Shown here in pieces: positions 1-6,384 of a stretch of 20,871 nucleotides of DNA (its first letter is position 1; each line of letters opens with the position of its first letter). Source of the stretch: Nitrospira sp. (GTDB lineage: Bacteria; Nitrospirota; Nitrospiria; Nitrospirales; Nitrospiraceae); contig JAICVE010000004.1 in the NCBI GenBank assembly GCA_025935475.1, forward strand, positions 1 through 20,871, given 5' to 3'. Both the position numbers and the translations under genes were made by a program. The notes beneath the pieces were generated by a model. It saw only the letters and a list, made by a program, of their open reading frames with translations, searched no databases and was not told the DNA's origin.

Positions 1-201
1 GTCGTGACTGTTGCTGAGGAGGACGCTCCTGTTTCGAGGGTGACATTCAGATCCTTTCCGGGCACGTGATGGCGGTTCGTCCCCTTCGAATTTATCGATA
101 TGCAGAAAGACGGATTGAATCTGACATGCACGAATTCCACACCGCAGGCGGGACCTAGCGTGAGCCCCAGGTGCAGAACATCACGACCGTGGAAAAGGCG
201 G

Positions 202-217
202 TGCAAGAGACAGACCT
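202..217 (-). promoter_or_regulatory. Possible sigma54 promoter facing the left edge
   Basis: On the minus strand this reads AGGTCTGTCTCTTGCA. GG and GC are separated by exactly ten bases and the -12 half TTGCA is perfect, while the -24 half is poor. It lies about 74 bp from the centre of the palindrome at 285-295, on the opposite side from the PLD promoter, so the palindrome could serve both directions. The would-be downstream gene is not established, so confidence is low. Confidence 0.35.
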
Positions 218-284
218 GTTCGCCCGCCTGGAGCGCATACTGTTGTGTGTAGGTCGATGACTTGAGACGCAGTTGAAGAATGTG

Positions 285-295
285 GACAAAATGTC
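285..295. promoter_or_regulatory. Putative activator binding site, GACA-N3-TGTC
   Basis: GACAAAATGTC is a perfect GACA/TGTC inverted repeat with a three-base centre. Its centre is about 95 bp upstream of the GG of the sigma54-like element in front of the PLD gene, a typical distance for an NtrC-family enhancer. The same motif recurs at five other intergenic places in the window. The binding protein is inferred, with the NtrC-type regulator at 15960-17315 as the candidate. Confidence 0.6.
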
Positions 296-383
296 TGACA
301 CAGGACACCTGGTCCCCAGCCTGCGTCTATCCGACAGACCGTTTCCCTGAAGGACGTATCGGTTACGTTTTTCACTCCGGCAA

Positions 384-399
384 GGGCACTCGATTTGCA
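384..399 (+). promoter_or_regulatory. Putative sigma54 promoter of the PLD-EEP pair
   Basis: GGGCACTCGATTTGCA matches the sigma54 consensus closely: GGCAC for -24 and TTGCA for -12, with GG and GC ten bases apart. The start of transcription would fall near 410. That is just before the ATG at 419 and would exclude the upstream in-frame TTG at 395 as a start codon. An enhancer-like palindrome lies about 95 bp upstream. Confidence 0.6.
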
Positions 400-418
400 C
401 TTCTCCCCTGACCGCAAG

Positions 419-2611
419 ATGAACGTCGCGAGAAAATTACAGAAGCAGTCGGAGCAATCGCCTCGCCCGGGCTCCCGATCCTCCGCTGCACGGTCCTCGT
501 TATTCGTGCCCGGCCGCAATTGTTGGCGCGTGGAGCGCGCCGAGGATGCGGCGTTCCTCATCGACGGAGAATCCTACTTCCGGGCGTTTCGCGCCGCGGC
601 CCTCCACGCCCGCCACAGCATCATCATCCTTGGCTGGGATTTCGACAGCCGGATTCGAATGCTGATCGACCGGGAATCCGACGGGTTTCCCGACCGGTTA
701 GGCGAATTCCTCCATGCGCTGTTGATCCGGCGACGACAGCTGCATATCCACGTTCTGACGTGGGATTTCCACATGATCTACTGGAAGGAGCGGGAATGGT
801 GGCTTCCGTCGAAGCTCGCGGCGCACCGACGGCTGCATTTCCACAAGGACGGCGCGCATCCGGTCGGTGCCTCTCATCATCAGAAGGTGGTCATCGTCGA
901 CGATGCCCTGGCCTTTGTCGGTGGGTTGGATTTTGCCCAATGTCGCTGGGATACAAGCCGTCATCTTGCCAACCATCCGGACCGTCTGCTGCTGACAGAT
1001 GAGACTCCGTGCCGACCGTTTCATGACGTGCAGTTGATGGTGAGCGGCCCGGTGGCCGAGGCGCTTGGGCAGTTGGCCCGCGACCGCTGGCATGCCGCGA
1101 CTGGACGGTCCATCTTTGCTCGTGTGCACGGCCGTCCGGAGGCTCTGTGGCCAGAAGCCGTCAAGCCGGAGCTGTCGGATGTCCCTGTCGCCATTGCCAG
1201 GACAGCGCCCGCTTTCGGAGAGCGCGCGTCCGTGAGCGAAGTGGAGGCCTTATTTCTGGATAGTCTCAATAAGGCGCGTCGCCACATCTACATAGAGACG
1301 CAGTACCTGACTTCTCGAACGATTGCGGACTGCCTTGCTGCGCGGCTGCAGGATCCGAAAGGACCGGAAATCGTCATGGTGTTGCATCCGAACAGCGACG
1401 GTTGGCTCGAGCAGCACACGATGGACGTGCTCAGAGGACGGGTCCTCGAGCAGCTTCATGCCGCGGACCGGTTTCACCGCTTGAATCTCAATTATCCCAA
1501 GGTGCCCGACCTCCGCGGGCAATGCATCAGTATGCACAGCAAAGTCTGCGTCGTAGACGATGACTTCGTTCGGATAGGGTCAGCCAACCTGAGCAATCGT
1601 TCCATGGGATTCGATACGGAGTGCGACCTGGCGATCGAAGCGTCAGGGAATCGGGCCATACGTGGGTCGATCGCCGCATTCCGACACGCATTGCTCGCGG
1701 AACATCTTGGAGTCAGTCCAGATGCGGTCGCGCATGAGATCAAAAAAGATGGGTCACTGATCGGCACGGTGGAGCGGTTGCGCGGAGGCACCCGGACGCT
1801 GGGGTATTTCGACGGCACCGTTTCCGCCGATGTGAACGAGGTCGTACCCGATGAAGCCTTTATCGACCCGAGCGGACCCTATGAAATCCAATTCATTCCG
1901 GCTGAACGTCGAAAGCCTGCGCTTCGGCAAATCATTACGGGGTCCGCCGGTCTGCTGGCGTTGATTCTGCTTGCCGGCGTCTGGCAGTGGACGCCATTGC
2001 GCGAGCTGATGGATGTGACCTCCTTGGTGGCTTCGTTGGAGGAAGTTGCCAATGGGCCAATGGCATTGCTCATGACTGTCGCGGGATTTCTGATTGGCGG
2101 GCTGCTGGTCATGCCGGTGATGGTATTAATCGCGGTGACCATTCTCGCCTTCGGGCCGTGGTGGGGATTCTGGTACGCGCTGATCGGCATGACCGCGAGC
2201 GCGTTGCTCACCTTCGGCATCGGCCGTCTGCTGGGCCGGCGGTTGATGGACCATCTCTCGGGCTCATGGGTGGAACGGATCAGCCGCACCCTGGCCAAAA
2301 AAGGTGTGCTGACTGTCGCGACGGTCCGAATGCTGCCCATTGCACCGTTTTCAATCCTCAATGCCGTCGCTGGTGCTTCGCACATTCGGGCGAGGGACTT
2401 TTTCCTTGGGACGGTGTTGGGGGAACTCCCGGGGCTTGTGGGCCTCGCGCTGTTTCTGGATCAGGTGACCGAAACCATCCGGCATCCAGGCCTCGGCAGT
2501 ATTCTGCTCCTCGTCGTGATCGCTGTCGGAATCGTGTTGATCGCCTGGGCCTTGGGAAGATGGCTTTCCAACAGGCCAGATGATGTGCCGAACACAGAAC
2601 GGACGGCCTGA
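419..2611 (+). CDS. Phospholipase D-family protein fused to a VTT membrane domain
   Basis: About 730 aa with two parts. Numbering here counts from the in-frame TTG at 395; subtract 8 for the ATG start. The N-terminal half is a PLD/cardiolipin-synthase-like enzyme with two HKD motifs, H162-K164-D169 (within HHQKVVIVDD) and H381-K383-D388 (within MHSKVCVVDD followed by GSANLSNRS). The C-terminal half (about 515-725) is a multi-helix membrane domain of the VTT (SNARE-associated/DedA-like) type, with the segment TVRMLPIAPFSILNAVAGAS. Expected activity is phosphatidyl transfer or phosphodiester cleavage at the inner membrane; the substrate is unknown. ATG 419 is chosen over TTG 395 because the predicted sigma54 start lies near 410. 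The ribosome site is weak, and a later GTG is possible. An EEP-fold gene follows after one base, so the two are almost surely co-transcribed. Confidence 0.95.
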   Translation: MNVARKLQKQSEQSPRPGSRSSAARSSLFVPGRNCWRVERAEDAAFLIDGESYFRAFRAAALHARHSIIILGWDFDSRIRMLIDRESDGFPDRLGEFLHALLIRRRQLHIHVLTWDFHMIYWKEREWWLPSKLAAHRRLHFHKDGAHPVGASHHQKVVIVDDALAFVGGLDFAQCRWDTSRHLANHPDRLLLTDETPCRPFHDVQLMVSGPVAEALGQLARDRWHAATGRSIFARVHGRPEALWPEAVKPELSDVPVAIARTAPAFGERASVSEVEALFLDSLNKARRHIYIETQYLTSRTIADCLAARLQDPKGPEIVMVLHPNSDGWLEQHTMDVLRGRVLEQLHAADRFHRLNLNYPKVPDLRGQCISMHSKVCVVDDDFVRIGSANLSNRSMGFDTECDLAIEASGNRAIRGSIAAFRHALLAEHLGVSPDAVAHEIKKDGSLIGTVERLRGGTRTLGYFDGTVSADVNEVVPDEAFIDPSGPYEIQFIPAERRKPALRQIITGSAGLLALILLAGVWQWTPLRELMDVTSLVASLEEVANGPMALLMTVAGFLIGGLLVMPVMVLIAVTILAFGPWWGFWYALIGMTASALLTFGIGRLLGRRLMDHLSGSWVERISRTLAKKGVLTVATVRMLPIAPFSILNAVAGASHIRARDFFLGTVLGELPGLVGLALFLDQVTETIRHPGLGSILLLVVIAVGIVLIAWALGRWLSNRPDDVPNTERTA

Positions 2612-2612
2612 C

Positions 2613-3311
2613 ATGCAGCTGACGTTCGCCACCTATAATATCCATCGATGCGTTGGACGTGACGGTCGGTATGATCCTTCCCGCATCCGCGATGTCATTC
2701 GTGAATTGGACGCGGACGTGATCGCGGTGCAGGAAATCGATACTCCGGATCGGCACGGGTTGGAACTCGCGCATTGGTTGGGAGAAGAATCCAAGTATCA
2801 GGTCATCGCCGGACCCACGTTGTTGGAGCGGAAAGGCCATCACGGCAACGCAGTCTTCACTCGCTGCCAGCGTGGAGAGATTCGGTTGGTGGATTTCAGT
2901 GTACCTGCGTACGAGCCCCGCGGTGCGATCGATCTGGATGTCACCTGTGGCGGAGTGACCGTGCAAGTCATCGCCACGCATTTGGGGCTACGTCCTTGGG
3001 AGCGACGGATCCAGGTCGAGCGGCTGCTCAAGTGCGTCAGACCGAATTGCGTGCTCATGGGCGACTTCAACGAATGGTGGCTCTGGGGCCATCCCCTGCG
3101 GGCGGTCAAGGCTATGTTTGGGCACACTCGCGCCTTGCCCACTTTTCCTTCCTTCCGGCCGGCCCTGGCACTGGATCGTATCTGGATTCGACCCACCGGT
3201 CGGCTCAAATCAATCGCCGTGCACCGAACTCGCCTTTCCGCACGAGCCTCGGATCATCTGCCGCTCAAGGCAGTCGTAGAATGGGATTCGGAGGAAAACA
3301 CGGACGGGTAG
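2613..3311 (+). CDS. Endonuclease/exonuclease/phosphatase-family hydrolase
   Basis: 232 aa, nearly all one EEP domain (the DNase I / sphingomyelinase / inositol-phosphatase fold). The expected metal and catalytic residues are visible: N9 in TYNIH, E41 in VQEID, H123 in ATHLGLR, D151 and N153 in MGDFNEW, D188 in LDRIW, and D214-H215 in SDHLPL. The ATG at 2613 starts one base after the PLD stop; an upstream ATG at 2580 would overlap the PLD gene and adds no conserved sequence. No signal peptide is seen, so it is probably cytoplasmic or membrane-peripheral. Pairing with a PLD enzyme suggests phospholipid head-group or phosphodiester turnover rather than DNA repair, but the substrate cannot be told from sequence. 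Confidence 0.93.
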   Translation: MQLTFATYNIHRCVGRDGRYDPSRIRDVIRELDADVIAVQEIDTPDRHGLELAHWLGEESKYQVIAGPTLLERKGHHGNAVFTRCQRGEIRLVDFSVPAYEPRGAIDLDVTCGGVTVQVIATHLGLRPWERRIQVERLLKCVRPNCVLMGDFNEWWLWGHPLRAVKAMFGHTRALPTFPSFRPALALDRIWIRPTGRLKSIAVHRTRLSARASDHLPLKAVVEWDSEENTDG

Positions 3312-3329
3312 GCCGTAAGCCTACCCGTC
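3303..3329. terminator. Strong hairpin between convergent genes
   Basis: GACGGGTAGGC and GCCTACCCGTC form a perfect 11-bp stem around the 5-base loop CGTAA. The EEP stop codon lies inside the left arm, and the convergent minus-strand gene ends at 3354. No T-tract follows on either side, so this is a hairpin-type terminator or mRNA end-stabiliser by position rather than a textbook intrinsic terminator. Confidence 0.6.
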
Positions 3330-3353
3330 GAAGGTGGCGCTTTCCCAGGACCG

Positions 3354-3725
3354 TCACTGCACCGCAGACTCAGGTGCGCTTGCCGCAACCGACGCGTCCG
3401 GCTCGGCCATCAGATCCGGAATGGAGGTGTCCATGACTTTTAGCGCGCGTCCCTGGTCGTCCAGCCTGAGCGCGATGCGTGCCCCGACGATGACGTTCTC
3501 GAACAGATAGGCCTTCGGGACGTCGAAATAGATGGGGCGGCCCAAATCCGTTCTCAAAAGTCCCCGTCCCGTGTCTAAATCCAGCTTAAGCAGGGTGCCG
3601 GAAACCAGATGCAAAGGACCGTCTGCGCTTTCGGCCGTCACAGGAGGCGGCTGGCTCATGACTGCCGCGAGCCCAACGCTAAGCAAAGCCATCATGAATG
3701 TTGAGGGTGCAGTGCGATTGATCAT
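3354..3725 (-). CDS. Small secreted protein of unknown function
   Basis: 123 aa. The N-terminus is a plausible Sec signal peptide (positive start, hydrophobic MMALLSVGLAAVM, then a small-residue region near 30). The mature core, about 38-98, looks like a compact beta domain (SGTLLKLDLDTGRGLLRT, then IYFDVPKAYLF and VGARIALRLDD). It resembles small OB-like periplasmic domains, but I cannot assign a family. The tail is Ala/Pro/Ser-rich. The AAGGAG ribosome site just upstream supports the ATG at 3725. It is the last gene of the set that begins with the Cys-rich protein at 5187, 26 bp after the preceding gene. A periplasmic sensor or binding role is conceivable but not shown. Confidence 0.8.
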   Translation of the reverse strand: MINRTAPSTFMMALLSVGLAAVMSQPPPVTAESADGPLHLVSGTLLKLDLDTGRGLLRTDLGRPIYFDVPKAYLFENVIVGARIALRLDDQGRALKVMDTSIPDLMAEPDASVAASAPESAVQ

Positions 3726-3751
3726 AGCGTCTCCTTCCTTCGCCTATGCCG

Positions 3752-4039
3752 TCAGGTTGAACGGCAAGGCTCATCGCGCTTAACGACTAGGCGGAAGGTC
3801 CCAAAGGGGCCTTTGATCAGACCGCGGACGACGAGTGGCAATAAGACAAAGAGGGATAGCACGAACGCCCCGATCAACGGAACGGCCAACGCCCAGTAGG
3901 AGGGATCGGTACGTGTGAGCTCTGGGAGAATGCTGAGGACGATGATATTGCCGAGAAATAGCGTGAGCACAAACCCTCCAATACCCTGCCAGAGAATTCT
4001 CCAGCCTACGGCAACCATTTCCCAGTAGCTCAGCTTCAT
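3752..4039 (-). CDS. Small two-helix inner-membrane protein
   Basis: 95 aa from ATG 4039; an in-frame GTG at 4051 would add four residues. Two hydrophobic stretches are clear: IGGFVLTLFLGNIIVLSIL near 20-38, and WALAVPLIGAFVLSLFVLLPLVV near 49-71. A basic C-terminal tail (KGPFGTFRLVVKRDE) follows. The protein is therefore membrane-embedded with a probable cytoplasmic tail. No family is recognised. It sits between the proline-rich peptide gene and the secreted-protein gene with short gaps, in line with one transcript. The ribosome site is weak, which suggests translational coupling to upstream genes. Confidence 0.75.
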   Translation of the reverse strand: MKLSYWEMVAVGWRILWQGIGGFVLTLFLGNIIVLSILPELTRTDPSYWALAVPLIGAFVLSLFVLLPLVVRGLIKGPFGTFRLVVKRDEPCRST

Positions 4040-4075
4040 AGTTGACTTCACGTATCGCTTGAACGTCTTCCTCGC

Positions 4076-4303
4076 TTACGGCGGAGGATTTGGCGGTGGC
4101 GATGGGGGAGGAGGCTGTGTCGGACCCGGAAATGGTGTCGTTGGCGGAACTGGCGCCGGCGGCGGCGGAGCTGGCTGCGGGTTCGGAAACGTGGGACCGG
4201 GACTCGGGTTCGGCGGATCGATAGCACACACTGGTGCCACCCAGGCTCCCGACAGGGTTACCCCCAATATACCTGCGAGCAACAGCGCCGAACCGCGCAC
4301 CAT
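4076..4303 (-). CDS. Short proline-rich secreted peptide
   Basis: 75 aa. A clear signal peptide (MVRGSALLLAGILGVTL, with a likely cleavage after VCA at about 27) is followed by a mature region of about 48 residues made almost wholly of Pro with Asn, Ser, Gly, Gln and Thr, ending in repeated PP and PPP steps. Such a polypeptide would be an extended polyproline rod exported to the periplasm or envelope. The low-complexity composition gives a G-rich plus strand, but the export signal and operon position (14 bp after the CBS gene, 36 bp before the membrane-protein gene) support a real gene. A second protein of the same design is encoded near 15129-15398. Function unknown. Confidence 0.7.
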   Translation of the reverse strand: MVRGSALLLAGILGVTLSGAWVAPVCAIDPPNPSPGPTFPNPQPAPPPPAPVPPTTPFPGPTQPPPPSPPPNPPP

Positions 4304-4317
4304 AACGGTCTTCTCGT

Positions 4318-4794
4318 TTACGCCGCCTGACCGAACCCGTCCCCCTGGTCAGTTGTATTTCCTCGCTTTGGGAGCGAGGGTTGCGAGACGTCCTCGAGCA
4401 CCTTTCCGGTCAGTTGATGGTCCTGGGTGTGTACTGCAAGGTCTCCCATGGACACAATACCGACCAATTTGCGGTTCTTGTCCAGCACCGGCAATCGACG
4501 GATCTGCTGACCTGCCATCACGGTCGCCGCATGCTCCACATCGTCGTCCTCGAAGCAGTAGACGACCGAGGGGGTCATCGCCTCTCCGACGAGCACTGCC
4601 TTCGGATCGCGAGTGGCGGCGAGCACTCGGACAACCAAGTCCCGATCTGTCAATATTCCCACCAGGCCCTCTTCATCGCACACTGGGAGGACCCCTATGT
4701 CGAGCGTCTTCATCACTGACGCGGCATCCTCGGTCGTTGCATCCGGTGAGATGACTTCTGCCTGCGGGGTCATCACGTCTTTGATTCGAAGCAT
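4318..4794 (-). CDS. CBS-domain-pair protein
   Basis: 158 aa, a stand-alone Bateman module. CBS1 spans about 5-60 (DVMTPQAEVISPDATTEDAA through LVGILTDRDL) and CBS2 about 70-125 (EAMTPSVVYCFEDDD through LVGIVSMGDLA). Such pairs bind adenosine nucleotides or similar ligands and act as cytoplasmic energy sensors. No enzymatic domain is attached, so the partner is unknown. A strong AAGGAGGG ribosome site precedes the ATG at 4794. The gene follows the Cys-rich protein gene by 21 bp and precedes the proline-rich peptide gene by 14 bp, so it is very likely in the same transcript. The C-terminal 30 residues are polar and look disordered. Confidence 0.95.
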   Translation of the reverse strand: MLRIKDVMTPQAEVISPDATTEDAASVMKTLDIGVLPVCDEEGLVGILTDRDLVVRVLAATRDPKAVLVGEAMTPSVVYCFEDDDVEHAATVMAGQQIRRLPVLDKNRKLVGIVSMGDLAVHTQDHQLTGKVLEDVSQPSLPKRGNTTDQGDGFGQAA

Positions 4795-4815
4795 TGCAGC
4801 TCCCTCCTTTTCAGA

Positions 4816-5187
4816 TCAGGCCATTGCTGCCGCCATGTCCCGGCAGGCAGCGGCACAACGCCGGCATTCGACCGCGCAGTCGCCACAGAGCGGGTGGTGG
4901 GGCGAGTGCTGCTCGCAGACGCTGGCGCACCGGTCGCAAATCTCCGCACAGGCACGGCAGAGCAGCTCCGTAGAAGGAGACAGGCGGCTCATCAAACGGG
5001 CCGAGAGAGCGCAGAAATCGGCGCAATCCATACAGAGCCTAATGCAGAGGTCTTGCAACTCTTTATGGCTGCCCCCCTCCATGCCGATCATGTCGTCGGC
5101 GCAGCTGTCGCAGATTTGCGCGCATGCAACACACGCCTCAAGACAATGCTGCATGTGCGGGTTGGGTGTTTGATCGTGGTGATGCAT
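4816..5187 (-). CDS. Csp-type Cys-rich four-helix-bundle copper-storage protein
   Basis: 123 aa with 19 cysteines, spaced as CxxxC and CxxC along predicted helices (C15, C19, C22, C26, C29; C48, C52, C55, C59; C77, C80, C84, C87, C91; C101, C104, C108, C111, C115). This is the pattern of the copper-storage family (Csp, DUF326), whose four-helix bundles bind many Cu(I) ions through inward-facing Cys. There is no signal peptide, so it resembles the cytosolic Csp3 group. The N-terminus is His-rich (MHHHD). The GAGG ribosome site fits the ATG at 5187. It is the first gene of a five-gene set behind a sigma54-like promoter and two palindromic sites, which points to stress-controlled metal or thiol buffering. 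Confidence 0.93.
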   Translation of the reverse strand: MHHHDQTPNPHMQHCLEACVACAQICDSCADDMIGMEGGSHKELQDLCIRLCMDCADFCALSARLMSRLSPSTELLCRACAEICDRCASVCEQHSPHHPLCGDCAVECRRCAAACRDMAAAMA

Positions 5188-5238
5188 AACGTTCCTCTTA
5201 GGGTGATCGCGTGGTCGGCAAGAGAATAGTGAATAGCA

Positions 5239-5254
5239 CGCAAAAGGCAGACCA
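5239..5254 (-). promoter_or_regulatory. Putative sigma54 promoter of the Csp operon
   Basis: The minus strand reads TGGTCTGCCTTTTGCG: TGG for -24 and TTGC for -12, with GG and GC ten bases apart. Predicted transcription would begin near 5228, about 40 bases before the csp start codon. Two palindromic sites lie 73 and 92 bp upstream of the GG. The -24 half departs from GGCAC. Confidence 0.55.
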
Positions 5255-5320
5255 CAACAATGGGGGGCTTAAGGATCGAACGGCAAAGGGGACCGTCACG
5301 GCACGTTGTTCGCCGAGGAC

Positions 5321-5331
5321 GACAAGCTGTC
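5321..5331. promoter_or_regulatory. Putative activator site, promoter-proximal copy at csp
   Basis: GACAAGCTGTC is an exact GACA-N3-TGTC palindrome. It is the promoter-proximal member of a tandem pair whose centres are 19 bp apart, near two helical turns. That arrangement suits an activator that oligomerises on tandem enhancer sites. Confidence 0.6.
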
Positions 5332-5336
5332 CCCGC

Positions 5337-5353
5337 ACAGACACTCTGTCTGT
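5337..5353. promoter_or_regulatory. Putative activator site, distal copy at csp
   Basis: ACAGACA and TGTCTGT form perfect 7-base arms around CTC, containing GACA-N3-TGTC at 5340-5350. The outer bases CAGACA/TGTCTG match the palindrome at 10368-10388, so the shared motif extends beyond the core. The pair could alternatively contribute to a hairpin after the broken gene ending at 5363. Confidence 0.6.
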
Positions 5354-5362
5354 TATCGAGAG

Positions 5363-5584
5363 CTATTTTTTCAACACCACGCCGTCAGATCGCCCATTCT
5401 GAGGACGACGAGTCCCATCCCGCGGCGCCTATTCATTGAGCGTCGTCTGCATGGCGTTGATGTCGGTCGGTATATCGACGACGTTGTACACGTAGCGCTT
5501 CGACGATGGGCCTTGTGCGATGGGTTCGCGCCACACCGTCACCGATGACAGGGCGATTGCCAACACGAAGACGGCACCACTCAA
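5363..5584 (-). pseudogene. Broken DUF4177-like small membrane-anchored protein gene
   Basis: A frame from TTG 5584-5582 overlaps the hydrolase stop (TTGA). It encodes a hydrophobic segment (GAVFVLAIALSSVTVW) followed by RYVYNVVDIPTDINAMQTTLNE and then TAG at 5431-5429. The text up to the stop looks like the start of a DUF4177-type domain, which normally continues with a GxxGWELV motif. That continuation is present but in shifted frames: GAAGWD in one, LVVLRMGDL in the next, and GVVLKK-stop back in the first (ending 5363). Three single-base losses would explain it. Either the gene is decaying, the sequence has errors here, or a truncated 51-aa peptide is made. Confidence 0.5.
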
Positions 5585-6372
5585 GAACCGGATAGCTCGG
5601 CCGGTCGTGGCTTGTGAACGTCGGCAGCAATATGGCGACGAAGGAATTGCATCCACAACTGTTGCCACACCGGCCAGCGATGCCCTCCCGGCGCGGTCAA
5701 GACATGCGCTGCCGGAAGAGTTGACGCCAGGAGGCGATGGGCGTCGACAAAGATGTCGTCGTCTCCGAAGGCCAGAAAAATATTCGGCGGAGACGTATTC
5801 CGCTCTCCGCGGGACCTGATCCACGACCATACGGCCCGGATCTCATCCGAAGGAGTGATGGTCGTTGTCCATTGCGCCAGTCCACCGGCCAGTACAATCT
5901 CCCGGACGACCGTGTCCGCCCCCAGATATGGAGCAACGGCCACGACGCCGTGCACATCCTGCTGATGGTGGCTGGCATACAGGAGCGCACCCAACCCGCC
6001 CATGGAAATGCCAGCCAGCCAGACGGACCGATAGCCGGAGGCGGCGGCGGGGAGGAGGACATCCTGACGGAGTTGTTCGAGAATGGTACGGTCGGCGTAG
6101 TAGCCATAATGAGCGTCCACCAACAAGACGTCGGCTGCCCACCCGTGAGCGCGCACGAGATCGACGAAGCCCCAGTCTTCGAAATCCTTTGCCTCATCGC
6201 CGATTCCGGGCAGGCAGATGAGGAGATCGCGCAGCGAGGAGAGCCCTTCGTAGGAGTGCCGTCGAATGTGAAACGGTCGAGGCGTGGGAAGAAACCGGAG
6301 CAGCGACGGATAATGCAGCGACAGCCGGGAGAGCGCCACGCGCTTCCACTTGGACAGTCGGTGGACCACCAT
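5581..6372 (-). CDS. Alpha/beta hydrolase (esterase-like)
   Basis: 263 aa. It has the order expected of the fold: an early LICLPGIGD strand-turn (about 51-59), nucleophile elbow GISMGG with Ser123, an acid in FGDDDIFVD (about 202-210), and the catalytic His231 in GGHRW. There is no signal peptide, but the N-terminus is basic and amphipathic. It is probably a carboxylesterase, thioesterase or lipase-like enzyme; the substrate is unknown. The start at ATG 6372 lies 12 bp after the stop of the 473-aa gene. Its own stop overlaps the possible TTG start of the broken DUF4177-like gene. It is the second hydrolase of this operon and is only distantly similar to the one at 7808-8551. Confidence 0.92.
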   Translation of the reverse strand: MVVHRLSKWKRVALSRLSLHYPSLLRFLPTPRPFHIRRHSYEGLSSLRDLLICLPGIGDEAKDFEDWGFVDLVRAHGWAADVLLVDAHYGYYADRTILEQLRQDVLLPAAASGYRSVWLAGISMGGLGALLYASHHQQDVHGVVAVAPYLGADTVVREIVLAGGLAQWTTTITPSDEIRAVWSWIRSRGERNTSPPNIFLAFGDDDIFVDAHRLLASTLPAAHVLTAPGGHRWPVWQQLWMQFLRRHIAADVHKPRPAELSGS

Positions 6373-6384
6373 GGACGATCACCG

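Larger units (their letters stand above)
1..418. other. Left-edge region without a convincing complete gene
   Basis: No complete gene is convincing here. The region holds one GACA-N3-TGTC palindrome (285-295) flanked by two outward-facing sigma54-like elements, at 202-217 on minus and 384-399 on plus. On the minus strand a reading frame opens at GTG 140-138 (alternative GTG 131-129) and stays open to the window edge. It could be the start of a gene that continues to the left, but no family is recognisable and the fragment is under 50 codons. Longer minus-strand frames crossing 155-561 run through the promoter and into the PLD gene and were not accepted. Confidence 0.5.

Noticed and set aside
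5746..5757. GACA-N4-TGTC within the hydrolase gene
   Set aside because: The spacer is four bases, not three, it lies in coding sequence, and no promoter-like element was sought or noted at the expected distance.
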